NCBI RefSeq assembly: GCF_009793335.1
Contig: NZ_WING01000001.1
Span: forward strand, 7,006,001 to 7,070,000
DNA length: 64,000 bases
Reading direction: 5' to 3'
Origin: Actinomadura sp. J1-007
GTDB taxonomy: Bacteria; Actinomycetota; Actinomycetes; Streptosporangiales; Streptosporangiaceae
The position numbers and the translations under genes were made by a program. The notes below the pieces were generated by a model. It was not told the origin of the DNA. It saw only the letters and a program-made list of their open reading frames with translations, and did no database searches. This document shows positions 52,135-61,001 of this stretch, in pieces. Every line of letters begins with the position of its first letter. The first letter of the stretch is position 1.

Positions 52135-52168
52135 GGACGGCCGTACGAGGCGTTCCGTACGGCCGTCC
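52135..52168. terminator. 13-bp hairpin between convergent genes
   Basis: GGACGGCCGTACG (52135-52147) pairs exactly with 52156-52168 around an 8-nt loop, between the response regulator and the converging carboxylesterase. Confidence 0.85.
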
Positions 52169-52185
52169 CGAGGCGCGATCGCCCG

Positions 52186-53809
52186 TCAGCGGTCCGCGAT
52201 CGTCCGCCAGAGGCCGCAGTGGTGCTCGGCGGAGCCGTCCACCGGGCGGATGCCGCCGGGCCCGGGGGCGAGCGCGAGCTCCGGCGACCCGGTACGGCCC
52301 GTGACGGCGCGGGGCCAGGTGCGCGTCCCGGCGGCGCCCGGCCGTCCCGTACGCGCGAAGTGCGTCCAGTAGTCGACCATCCGGTCGGCCAGCCGGCGCT
52401 GCGCCGCCGTGTACGACAGCGGCCGGCCGTCGTAGTCGACCGGCTTGCCCTTGATGTCGAAGAGGTAGAGCAGCTCCGCGGCGTGCGAGGCCCCGCGTCG
52501 AAGTCCGACGGCGTAGGGGAGTAGGGCGGGGCCTTCACATCGGCGAACTCGTAGCTGTAGACGGCGGTACGGCGCGACAGCGCGTCACCGGTCGCGATCT
52601 GCATGCACGTGAACATCCGGTCGCTGTAGAGCGTGTAGAGCCGCTCCCACGAGTCGCCCTTGGGGGCGGGCGGGTAGACGGCCTCGATCCGTCGGGCCCC
52701 GCGCTCCCGAACCCGAGGGCGAGCCGCTTGTGGTACTGCGCCTTGTCGAGGGGGTATCCCTGCTTCCGCATCAGCGCGGCCAGGAACCGCAGCTCGTCGC
52801 GCGTGTGCCCGGACACCACCGGAACCCGGTGGAACCGCCCCGCGCGGACGGCGGCGGCCGGGTCCTGGGGCAGCACCGCGTTGCCGGTCGCGGCGGCGGT
52901 GAACCGGTCGTTGTGTTCGAGCACCCGTTCCGTCGGCAGCTTCCGCAGGCACGCCATGCGGGCGGTCGCGGAGCCCTTGGCGCAGCCCCAGTCGCGCGTC
53001 GCCCGGCGTCCGTTCCGGTAGACCGCGCTCAGCGGGGTGAAGAACGACCCGGCCGGGCCGTCCGCCTTCATGCCGCCCTTGGGCCAGGACACCGCACACG
53101 ACCCGCTCTGCAAGACGACCTTGTGGAACAGCCCGGCCGCTCCCGGCGACGTCAGTTGCGCGCAGGCGCCCACGGCCCCGCCGGACTGGCCGAACAGCGT
53201 GACGTTGCGGGCGTTCCCGCCGAACGCCCCGGCGTTCGCCCGCACCCACCGCAGCGCCGCCTGCTGGTCCTGGAGCGTGAACGTGCCCGATCCCGCCATC
53301 CCGGGCGTTCCGAACAGCCCGAAGACGCCCAGCCGGAAGTCGATCGACACCACCACGACGTCGCCCCGCGCCGCCATCCGCGCCGCGTCGACCTCGCTGC
53401 CGGCGCCGCCCTGGAAGCCGTCGCCGTGCACCCACACCATCACGGGCCTGCCGCCGGGACGGGCGGGCGTCCGCGGCGCGGTCACGTCGAGGTGCAGGCA
53501 GTCCTCCTCGCCGCCCGCGAGGCTGCTCTGCGCGCACGGCGGCCCGGGCCGGACCGCCTTCCGCACGCCCTTCCACGGCCGTACGGGCGAGGGTGGGCGC
53601 CACCGCCGCTCGCCGGTGGGAGGCGCCGCGTACGGAACGCCGAGGTAGCGGACCACGTGACCGTCCGCGACCCCGCGCAGCAGGCCCGAGGCGGTGCGGA
53701 CGACCACGCCCGGCGGCGCGGCTCCGGCTCCGGCGCCGGGCAGGGCCGCCGCGGCCAGCAGGGCCACGGCGGCGAAGGTCGTACTGCGTCGTACGAATGA
53801 TCGGCTCAT
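52186..53809 (-). CDS. Secreted carboxylesterase, type B (two frameshift sites)
   Basis: A ~541-aa alpha/beta-hydrolase of the carboxylesterase/lipase type B family after two one-base repairs. It has a Sec signal peptide (R-S-T-T-F-A-A-V-A-L-L-A-A-A-A-L-P-G-A-G-A) and Y-L-G-V-P-Y-A-A-P-P-T-G-E-R-R-W. E-D-C-L-H-L-D-V and the nucleophile elbow L-F-G-Q-S-G-G-A-V-G follow, with Gly-Gly-Ala in place of the usual Gly-Gly-Ala/Ser variants. The frame breaks near 52698 (L-G-F-G-S-A / A-R-R-I-E-A-V-Y) and near 52492 (D-F-D-A-G / S-H-A-A-E-L-L-Y-L-F), both in G/C runs. It would hydrolyse extracellular esters. Confidence 0.88.
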
Positions 53810-53877
53810 GTCCGGGAAGCCAACCAGCCGCGCGGCCGCGGTCTAAGCCCCGAGAGGCCAAACGATTAGCCGATGGT

Positions 53878-55160
53878 CTAACGGGACGGGGCGGAGGGGG
53901 CCGGACGCCCCGGAGCGCGCCGTTGCCGGAGTTCGGCGCGGGCCGTGACCGCTAGGGTGACGGCGGTCATCGCGCACAGCAGCCCCCAGGCCGGCGTGTA
54001 GCTGTGCGTGAGGTCCTTGGCGAGGCCGAGGACGGGCGGGGCCAGGATGATGGCGATCTGCGTGACCGCCATCGCCAGGCCGAGGGCGAACCCCGTCTTG
54101 CCCGGCGGAGCCGATTCGGCCACGTAGGCGACCCAGGGGCCGTACCAGCCGATCCCGAAGAACCCGAGCCAGACGAACACGAGGCAGGCCGCGGCGGGCG
54201 AGTGCCCGACGGGCGTCATCAGCGCCGCCATCCCCGCGATCACGGCGGCCATGCAGACCATGACGGACGTGTAGCGCCCCGTCCCGCTGCGGTCGCTCCA
54301 GGCGGCGAGGCAGACGCGGCCGGCGGCGCCCGCGCCCTGCGTCGCCACGAAGACCAGCGCCGCCGCGCCCGCCCCGAGGGACGCCGTGTCGTGCAGGTAC
54401 AGCACGGTCAGGACGCCGATGCCGCTGTGCACCGAGACCATGCTCGTCCCCGACAGCACGGCCTTCACCATGGACGGCTCGCGGAGCATCCGCAGCCGCG
54501 CGCCCGGCTCCGGCCTGGACGGGTCCCGCGTCGCCGCGGCCGGCGCCGTCGCCTGGACGGCGGGCGGCTGCCGGTAGAAGCCCATGAAGACGGCGGCTCC
54601 CACCAGCGCGACGAGCCCGCCCACCACCAGCGTGGTCCGCCAGCCGTGGGCGGCGGCGAGGAAGGGCAGGACGGCCGCGGCCAGCACCCCGCCCAGCGGC
54701 AGGCCCGCCTGGCGGACGCCCATCGCCAGTCCCCGCTGCGACGCGTCGAACCAGGACGCCACCGACTTGCTCCCGCCGGGCTGGACGGTGCTGTATCCGG
54801 CTCCCACGGCCAGCATGACGAGCAGCAGCGCCGCGTACCCCGGGGCCGCGCTCCCGAGCCCCAGGCTCGCGGCGACCACGCCCGCGCCCGCGCCGACGAC
54901 CCAGCGCTCGTTGTAGCGGTCCAGCAGCTCCCCGGCCACCAGCAGCCCGGCCAGGGGGACGACCTGCGCGGCCGACAGCAGGAGGCCGAGCTGGGCCGTC
55001 CGAGGTCCAGACCGCGCTGGAGCTGGACGCCCATCGCCCCGACGCCCTGCACGAAGAAGCCGGAGGCGGCCTGCGTGAACGTCGCGATGCCGAGGATGAC
55101 CCACCGGTACCGCCCCGCGCCGTGCGCGACCCCGCCCGCGCCCGCCGGGCCTCCCGTCAC
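53878..55160 (-). CDS. MFS transporter (frameshift near 55000)
   Basis: A ~427-aa 12-TMS major facilitator after one-base repair. The N-terminal segment R-Y-R-W-V-I-L-G-I-A-T-F-T-Q-A and G-V-G-A-M-G-V-Q-L-Q-R-G-L-D-L-G lies in one frame and continues in another as T-A-Q-L-G-L-L-L-S-A-A-Q-V. GTG 55160 overlaps the GNAT stop (GTGA), which supports this start and cotranscription. It resembles the oxalate/formate-like and CynX-type MFS branch, but the substrate is not evident. Confidence 0.86.
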
Positions 55161-55635
55161 GGGCGCCAGCACAGCGCCGGGTCGGGGTGGTCGAAGAAGC
55201 CGAGCTCGCGGTAGAGGGACTCGCCGTCGCGGGAGGCGGTCAGGTCCACGCGGACGGCGTCGCGCTCCCGGAACCAGTCGAGCAGGGAGTGCATGATCGC
55301 GCGGCCGTGGCCGCGCCGCCGGTACGCCGGGTCGGTGACCATGCCGATCACGTGCCCGATCCGGCCGTTGCGCGAGTGCGGCCCGGGGAACCACTGCTCG
55401 ATGGTGCCGAACCCGCACGCGGCGAGGCCGCCGTCGCCGTCCACCACCAGGATCCGCGCGTCGTCCGCCGCGATCTTCTCCTTCAGGACCCGCGCGAGGG
55501 CGTCCCGCCAGTCGTCCCCGCGGACGAGGGGTTGAAGAACTCGCCGCCGAGGTCCTCGAAGAGCATCGCCCGGAGCCGTACGAGCTCCGCGATGTCGTCC
55601 TCCACTGCCTGCCGTACATCGGTGTGGTGCGTCAT
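55157..55635 (-). CDS. GNAT-family N-acetyltransferase (frameshift near 55529)
   Basis: A ~159-aa acetyltransferase. The N-terminus from ATG 55635 reads M-T-H-H-T-D-V-R-Q-A-V-E-D-D-I-A-E-L-V-R-L and switches frame at F-F-N-P / L-V-R-G-D-D-W. It continues through the acetyl-CoA binding V-T-D-P-A-Y-R-R-R-G-H-G-R-A-I-M and L-Y-R-E-L-G-F. One extra C at about 55529 joins the parts. It is upstream of and overlaps the MFS gene, and is divergent from the CGNR regulator. Confidence 0.87.
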
Positions 55636-55661
55636 GCGCGCCAGCCTGGTGTAATAGGCTT

Positions 55662-56195
55662 ATGCAGCTCAACCCTTACGGCCAGGACGCGGTGAACCTG
55701 GCCGCCGCCCTCGCCAACCGGCGGCCGGAGACCGCGGCGGAGCTCGCCGACCGCTGCCGGGCCGCCGGGCTCGTGCTGGAGAGCGCGGCCACGCCGGACG
55801 ACCTGGACCGCGTCCAGGCCGCGCTGGACGCCTGGGAGAAGATCGTCGACGCCGCCGACGAGCGCGACCGCGCCGAGCTGGTCAACCGGATGCTCGCGGA
55901 GGCCGCCGCGTACCCGCGGCTGACCGACCACGACGGCGGCCCCTGGCACCTGCACTACCGCGACGACGGCCGCCCGCTCGGCTCGGTGCTGGCCGCGCTG
56001 ATCGCCGTCGGCACCGCCCTGCACCTGGTCGGGCGGGGCATGCACCGGCTCCGCCGCTGCGCCGTCGCCGAGTGCGCGACCATCTTCGCCGACACCACCC
56101 GCACCGGGCGGCAGCGCTACTGCTCCCACCGGTGCGCCAACCGCGACGCGGTACGCCGCCACCGCGCGCGGTCGGCCCGTTCCCCCGTCTCCTGA
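55662..56195 (+). CDS. CGNR zinc-finger (ABATE-domain) regulator
   Basis: A 177-aa protein. The N-terminal ABATE-type region begins Q-L-N-P-Y-G-Q-D-A-V-N-L-A-A-A-L. The C-terminal zinc finger shows C-A-V-A-E-C-A-T-I-F-A-D-T, then R-Y-C-S-H-R-C-A-N-R-D-A-V-R-R-H-R, the CGNR motif in its C-A-N-R variant. Such proteins are putative transcriptional regulators in actinomycetes. It is divergent from the GNAT/MFS pair, with starts only 26 bp apart, so it probably controls that pair. Confidence 0.9.
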   Translation: MQLNPYGQDAVNLAAALANRRPETAAELADRCRAAGLVLESAATPDDLDRVQAALDAWEKIVDAADERDRAELVNRMLAEAAAYPRLTDHDGGPWHLHYRDDGRPLGSVLAALIAVGTALHLVGRGMHRLRRCAVAECATIFADTTRTGRQRYCSHRCANRDAVRRHRARSARSPVS

Positions 56196-56296
56196 CCGGG
56201 CGGCGCGGCCGTCCGGGCGGAGGGACGCAACCCGGACGCGGCCTTCGGGATAGAGGAGGTGCCAGCACCCCCCCGAGTCACGAAGGACGCACCCCC

Positions 56297-56700
56297 ATGA
56301 AGACGCACTCATGGCCATGGTGAGTCACGCCAGGGACGAGCTGGACGATCCGGGCATCGTCGCCGCGTCCCTGGACGACCCCGAGGCGTTCGGCGAGCTG
56401 TCGTACGCCGAGATCGCGGCGGCGCTCGACCTGCCCCTCGGCCTGTTCACCGTCCCCAAGCAGCTCGGCACCTACCGGCGCCAGTGGATCGTCGACCCCG
56501 CCAACGGGACGCTGCTGGCCATCCGGGACCTCGTGGCGAAGCCGCCGCACGGCAGCCGCCCGCTCCCGCCGGGCGACAACGGCCGACCCCGCAGCCTGAA
56601 GGCCGCGAACATGCCCGACCGCTTCCACCGCCCCGGCGAACTGGCCTCGTACGAGGTCTTCGAGGTCTCGGAGTGGACCAACGCCGAACCCCGCCCCTGA
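56297..56700 (+). CDS. Hypothetical protein (start uncertain, possibly frameshifted at its 5' end)
   Basis: The main frame runs from ATG 56311 to 56700 (129 aa) and includes Y-R-R-Q-W-I-V-D-P-A-N-G-T-L-L-A-I-R-D. This is reminiscent of the C-terminal part of CU044_5270-type proteins, but the match is weak. A better ribosome site (GAAGGA) stands before ATG 56297, whose own frame encodes only MKTHSWPW before TGA. One missing base between the two starts would fuse them into a 133-134-aa protein. A hairpin follows. Function unknown. Confidence 0.55.
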
Positions 56701-56709
56701 TCCCCGTCC

Positions 56710-56737
56710 CGCCCCGGGCCCGCCCAGGCCCGGGGCG
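56710..56737 (+). terminator. 11-bp hairpin
   Basis: CGCCCCGGGCC (56710-56720) and GGCCCGGGGCG (56727-56737) around a 6-nt loop, directly after the hypothetical gene. A perfect 12-bp palindrome GTCCGTACGGAC follows at 56743-56754, upstream of the sigma factor gene. Confidence 0.75.
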
Positions 56738-56797
56738 CCGCGGTCCGTACGGACGCCCCGAATGCGCCGTGCCGGAGGCGGTGGGGAAGATGTGGGG

Positions 56798-57709
56798 GTG
56801 GACGGATTCGTCGAGCACCGGGACCGGCTTCTCGGGGTCGCCTACCGCGTGCTGGGCCGGGTCGCGGACGCGGAGGACGTCGTCCAGGAGGCGTGGCTGC
56901 GGTGGGCGGCGGCGGACCGCGCGGAGGTCGCCGATCCGGAGGCGTTCCTCGTCCGGACGACGACGCGGCTGGCCATCGACCGCCTGCGCAGGGCGCAGGC
57001 GCGGCGGGAGGTCTATCCGGGGGAGTGGCTGCCCGAACCGGTCCTGACCGGGCCGGCGGATCTGGCCGAGCACGCCGTACGGGCGGAGTCGGTGACGATG
57101 GCGATGCTCGTCGTGCTGGAGTCGCTGTCGCCGCTGGAGCGCGCGGTGTTCGTCCTGCGGGACGTGTTCGACGAGCCGTACGGCGCGATCGCGCGGGCCC
57201 TCGGCAAGCGGGAGCCCGCGGTGCGGCAGCTCGCGGCGCGGGCCCGCGCGCACGTGCGGGAGGGCAGGCCGCGGTACGAGATCGACCGGGCCACGTGGCG
57301 CGAGGCCGCCGACCGGTTCTTCCTCGCCTGCGCGACCGGGTCCATGGACGAGCTCCTCGCGACGCTCGCGCCGGGGGTGCGGCTGACCGGCGACGGCGGC
57401 GGGCTCGCGCCGAGCGCGCTGCGCGTCGTCCGCGGGGCGGACCGGATCGCGCGGCTGCTGCTCGGACTCGTCCACGGCAAGGGCCGCACGCACTTCCTCA
57501 CCCGGCTCGGCCTGGAGGAGACGGACATCGGCTACGAGACCGTCAACGCGAACGCGGGGCCCGCGGTCGTGATGGTGGCGGCGGGCCGTCCGATCGTCTT
57601 CCTCCAGCCCACGGTCGCCGGCGGCCTCGTCCAGGAGGTCTTCGTCATCACCAATCCGGAGAAGATGGCCGGGCTGATGTCACGGGAATCGGCGCCGCTG
57701 CGTCCTTGA
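56798..57709 (+). CDS. ECF41-like sigma-70 factor with C-terminal SnoaL-like domain
   Basis: A 303-aa sigma factor. Region 2 reads R-D-R-L-L-G-V-A-Y-R-V-L-G-R-V-A-D-A-E-D-V-V-Q-E-A-W-L-R-W, and region 4 is around L-S-P-L-E-R-A-V-F-V-L-R-D-V-F-D. A ~120-residue NTF2/SnoaL extension (F-F-L-A-C-A-T-G-S-M-D-E-L-L-A-T-L-A-P) includes D-G-G-G. That architecture and motif define ECF41 (SigJ-like) sigma factors, which lack a classical anti-sigma and are held by their own extension. GTG 56798 was chosen after GGGGAAG. The FAD oxidoreductase three bases downstream matches the usual ECF41 neighbourhood of an oxidoreductase-type gene. Confidence 0.9.
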   Translation: MDGFVEHRDRLLGVAYRVLGRVADAEDVVQEAWLRWAAADRAEVADPEAFLVRTTTRLAIDRLRRAQARREVYPGEWLPEPVLTGPADLAEHAVRAESVTMAMLVVLESLSPLERAVFVLRDVFDEPYGAIARALGKREPAVRQLAARARAHVREGRPRYEIDRATWREAADRFFLACATGSMDELLATLAPGVRLTGDGGGLAPSALRVVRGADRIARLLLGLVHGKGRTHFLTRLGLEETDIGYETVNANAGPAVVMVAAGRPIVFLQPTVAGGLVQEVFVITNPEKMAGLMSRESAPLRP

Positions 57710-57712
57710 CGC

Positions 57713-58885
57713 ATGACGACCATCACGATCATCGGCGGCGGGCTCGCGGGCCTGACCGCGGCCATCGCGAGCGCGGAGCGGGGCGCGGCCGTCGTGCTCC
57801 ACGAAGCGCACTCCCACCTCGGCGGGCGCGCCCGCTCGACGGACGGCCCGTACATCGCCAACGACGGCGCGCACGCCTTCTACGCGGACGGCGCGCCATG
57901 GCGCTGGCTGAAGGAACGCGGCCTCGTCCAGCCGTTCCACGCGCTGAAGCCGTCCACGCTCGCCCGGATGCGGTTCCGCCACGAGGACAGGTTGAGGCGG
58001 CTCCCGCCGATGCCGTTCAACCGGATGGTCACCCTCGGCAGGCGGCACCGCGCGCCGGTCGAGGTCTCCTACCGCGACTGGGCGACCGGGCGGTTCGGCC
58101 CGGCGGCGTACCGGGCGTCGCTCGGGTTCCTGCGCCCCGTCACGTTCTTCCACGACCCGGGCAGCCTGTCGGCGGCGTTCTGCCAGGAGCGGCTGCACCG
58201 CGTGGTCGCGATGGGCTACCCGGCGACCCGCTACCCGCGCGGCGGCTGGGGCGCGATGATCGCCAACATGCGCCGGCGCGCCGTCGGGCTGGGCGTACGG
58301 ATCGAGACGGGCTCGCGCGTCACCGCGCTCCCCGAGGACGGCCCGGTCATCGTCGCCACCTCGCTGGAGGCGGCCCGGGACCTGCTCGGCGACCCGTCGC
58401 TGCGCTGGGAGAGCGGCCGGGTCGCCTGCCGCGACCTGGCCCTGCCGTCCGGCCGCGACGATACCCCCCTGCTGTTCGACCTGGACGAGGGCGCGCTGCT
58501 GGAGAGGTTCAGCGAGACCGACCCGTCCCTCGCGCCGTCCGGCCGGTCCCTCGTCCAGGGCTACATGCCGGCGCGTCCGGACGAGTCCAAGGCCGACGCC
58601 CTGCGCCGCCTCGACCGCGTCTACGACCAGGCCCTGCCCGGCTGGAGGACCCGGCTCGTCTGGAGCCGCGACCAGCTCGCTCACCACCGCACCGGCGCCC
58701 TCGACCTCCCGGGCCGGACGTGGCGGGACCGCCCCGCCATCGACCAGGGCGACGGCCGCTACCTTGCCGGCGACATGGTCGCCGCCCCCGGCATCCTCGC
58801 CGAAGTCTCCATAACCAGCGCCCTCAAAGCCGCCACCCAAGCCACCCACCACCCCCGCCGCCCATCCCCCCAACTCCAGCCCTGA
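57713..58885 (+). CDS. FAD-dependent oxidoreductase, NAD(P)-binding amine-oxidase/phytoene-desaturase-like
   Basis: A 390-aa flavoprotein with the N-terminal dinucleotide-binding fold I-T-I-I-G-G-G-L-A-G-L-T-A-A and the second FAD motif H-L-G-G-R-A-R-S. The C-terminal FAD-closing segment is D-G-R-Y-L-A-G-D-M-V-A-A-P-G. This is the layout of phytoene-desaturase/amine-oxidase relatives. It lies three bases after the ECF41-like sigma gene and is probably its main regulon member. The substrate is unknown. Confidence 0.9.
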   Translation: MTTITIIGGGLAGLTAAIASAERGAAVVLHEAHSHLGGRARSTDGPYIANDGAHAFYADGAPWRWLKERGLVQPFHALKPSTLARMRFRHEDRLRRLPPMPFNRMVTLGRRHRAPVEVSYRDWATGRFGPAAYRASLGFLRPVTFFHDPGSLSAAFCQERLHRVVAMGYPATRYPRGGWGAMIANMRRRAVGLGVRIETGSRVTALPEDGPVIVATSLEAARDLLGDPSLRWESGRVACRDLALPSGRDDTPLLFDLDEGALLERFSETDPSLAPSGRSLVQGYMPARPDESKADALRRLDRVYDQALPGWRTRLVWSRDQLAHHRTGALDLPGRTWRDRPAIDQGDGRYLAGDMVAAPGILAEVSITSALKAATQATHHPRRPSPQLQP

Positions 58886-58909
58886 CCGCGCCCGGGTCTG
58901 GGGCGGCGG

Positions 58910-59406
58910 TTAGGCGGGGGCGTCGAAGGAGATCCAGACGTCGGGGGCGTGTCGGGCTTTCCCGGTACCGGGCGGCGTTCCTCGGTCCAGGCGTCCGGGG
59001 CGATGTCGGCGGCGACGCGGCGCCAGAAGCGGACCGCGGGCGGGTTGTTGTCCTGGAAGGCGATCTCCCACGGGCCCGGGTGCCTGGCCAGCACGTCCCG
59101 GACGCCGCGCAGGCCGATCCCGGATCCGCGCGCGCCGCGTACGACGAAGTACTCGCTCAGCACGCGCCGTTGGCCGTTCAGGTTGCGGACGACGGCGAGT
59201 CCGACGGGATGCTCGCCGCTCAGCAGGAGGTACGCGGCCCGGTCGTCGTCGTCGAACGCCATCTGGAGGCGTTCGCTCTGGAAGGTCCCGTCCGGGTTGG
59301 GGAGCACGCCGCGGTACTGCGACAGGTCGTGGCGGAACATCAGCCAGAGGCGTTCCAGCACGGGGCGGTCGGCGGCGTCCGCGGGGCGTACGAGCAGGTC
59401 GGGCAT
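58910..59406 (-). CDS. GNAT-family N-acetyltransferase (frameshift near 58956)
   Basis: A ~165-aa acetyltransferase with F-R-H-D-L-S-Q-Y-R-G, Y-F-V-V-R-G-A-R-G-S-G-I-G-L-R-G-V (acetyl-CoA loop) and F-Q-D-N-N-P-P-A-V-R-F-W-R-R. ATG 59406 has GAGGAG upstream. The end is frame-shifted: one extra base after P-V-P-G-K restores A-R-H-A-P-D-V-W-I-S-F-D-A-P-A and a TAA at 58910. As given, the frame instead runs on through the antisense of the FAD oxidoreductase. Confidence 0.85.
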
Positions 59407-59432
59407 GCGACTCCTCGGAGGGGCAAACTGTG

Positions 59433-61001
59433 CTATCCGGGCTTGATCCACGGTGTGGGCGGGACCATGGGAACGGGTCGGCCCGCGCGCAGGGCGAGGA
59501 TGGCCCACTGGCTGATCCGCTCCGCGCCGATGTGGATCGGCTCGATGGGCGGGGCGCCGAACGGGCCGTTGGGGCCGCGGCGCTCGTACCGGACCTCCAG
59601 CAGCAGGTTCGCGGTACGGCTGATCACGATGGCACGGTACAGCCGGCCCTTCTCGCCGCGCTGGTCCACCCCGTACGCCTCCTCGCCCACGTAGCTGATC
59701 GGCCGAGGGCCCGGGGCGTTGTCGCGTTCGTAGACCACCTTCCGGGCGTCGCTCTCCAGCCTGGCGAACGCGTTGTACGCGACGGCCACCGCGTCCGCGT
59801 CCGTGGCGGCCCGCACGGGGCGGATCCTGATCAGCGCGCGGTGGCTGACGTTCTTCTTCACGCCCTGGTCCCACGCGCAGGCTCGTCCGGCGCCGGGCTC
59901 GTCGCCCTCGGCGAAGTAGCCGCCGAGGGACTTCGGGTCGAACGGCATGGTGCGCGCCGCCGGGACGAGCCCGCTCAACTGGTCGGCGCCGAACAGCCCG
60001 CACAGCGCCCGCACGGTCGTGAACAGCGACGACTTCGCCACTGGCCGCCGGGCCGGCCCGTCGTCGTCCAGCATGGCGAACCCGGTCACCGTCGCCGCCA
60101 GGACGGCGGCGGCCAGACCCGCCGCGACCAGGCCCGCGGCGGCGCGGGACCGGCGGCGGGGACGCGGGAAGGACGGCCGCCGGGGGCCGGGGTCGGCGAT
60201 CGCGTGGAGTTCCCGTTCGACGGTCTCGGCGGACGGGCGGCGGGCGGGGTCCTTGTCGAGCAGGCGGAGCAGCAGCGGGCCCAGCGGCCCCGCGCGCCGG
60301 GGCCTGGCGGGCTCCTCGGTCAGCACGGCGCCGAGCATGCTCAGCGGGGCCGACCGGGCGAACGGCGGACGGCCCTCGACCAGCGCGTACAGCGTCGCCC
60401 CGAGCGAGTACAGGTCGGACGGCGGGCCGCCCGGCTCGCCGCGGACCCGTTCCGGCGCCATGTAGGCGGGCGAGCCGATCAGCGCGCCGGGGCGGGTGAG
60501 GGACGCCTCGTCGGCCAGCGTGGCGATCCCGAAGTCGGTGAGCACGGCACGGCCGTCGTCGCGCTGGAACACGTTCGCCGGCTTCACGTCCCGGTGCAGC
60601 ACGCCCTCGGCGTGCGCGGCGCGCAGCGCGTCCAGCAGCTCGGCTCCGATGGCCGCGGCGCGCCGCGGCTCCAGCGGGCCCTCGTCCGCCAGCACCCGGT
60701 CCAGCGAACGGCCCGACAGCAGCTCCATCACGATCCACGGCCGCCCGTCGGCGACCACCACGTCGTGGACGGTGATGATGCCCGGATGGCGGAGCCGCGC
60801 GGCGGCGCGGCCCTCCCGCAGCGCCCGCTGCGCCGCGGTCCGCCGCCGGGCCTCGCCGGACTGGCGGGGCAGCTTGAGCTCCTTGACCGCCACGTCCCGG
60901 CCGAGCTGCTCGTCGCGCGCCCACCAGACGGTGCCCATGGCCCCGCTGCCGAGCTCGCCGCCGAGCCGGTAGCGGCCGGCGAGCGGCTCGCCCCCGTTCA
61001 T
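59433..61001 (-). CDS. Membrane-anchored Ser/Thr protein kinase
   Basis: A 522-aa PknB-type kinase. The Gly loop is L-G-S-G-A-M-G-T-V-W, the ATP lysine is in V-A-V-K-E-L-K-L and the catalytic loop is L-H-R-D-V-K-P-A-N. T-D-F-G-I-A and the A-P-E motif in Y-M-A-P-E-R-V complete the core. A basic juxtamembrane stretch leads to one membrane helix (about 293-317) and a ~200-residue extracellular sensor domain with Cys in A-L-C-G-L-F-G and R-A-C-A-W-D. It overlaps the paralogous kinase gene upstream by four bases, so the two form an operon. The sensor domain is not recognised. Confidence 0.93.
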   Translation of the reverse strand: MNGGEPLAGRYRLGGELGSGAMGTVWWARDEQLGRDVAVKELKLPRQSGEARRRTAAQRALREGRAAARLRHPGIITVHDVVVADGRPWIVMELLSGRSLDRVLADEGPLEPRRAAAIGAELLDALRAAHAEGVLHRDVKPANVFQRDDGRAVLTDFGIATLADEASLTRPGALIGSPAYMAPERVRGEPGGPPSDLYSLGATLYALVEGRPPFARSAPLSMLGAVLTEEPARPRRAGPLGPLLLRLLDKDPARRPSAETVERELHAIADPGPRRPSFPRPRRRSRAAAGLVAAGLAAAVLAATVTGFAMLDDDGPARRPVAKSSLFTTVRALCGLFGADQLSGLVPAARTMPFDPKSLGGYFAEGDEPGAGRACAWDQGVKKNVSHRALIRIRPVRAATDADAVAVAYNAFARLESDARKVVYERDNAPGPRPISYVGEEAYGVDQRGEKGRLYRAIVISRTANLLLEVRYERRGPNGPFGAPPIEPIHIGAERISQWAILALRAGRPVPMVPPTPWIKPG

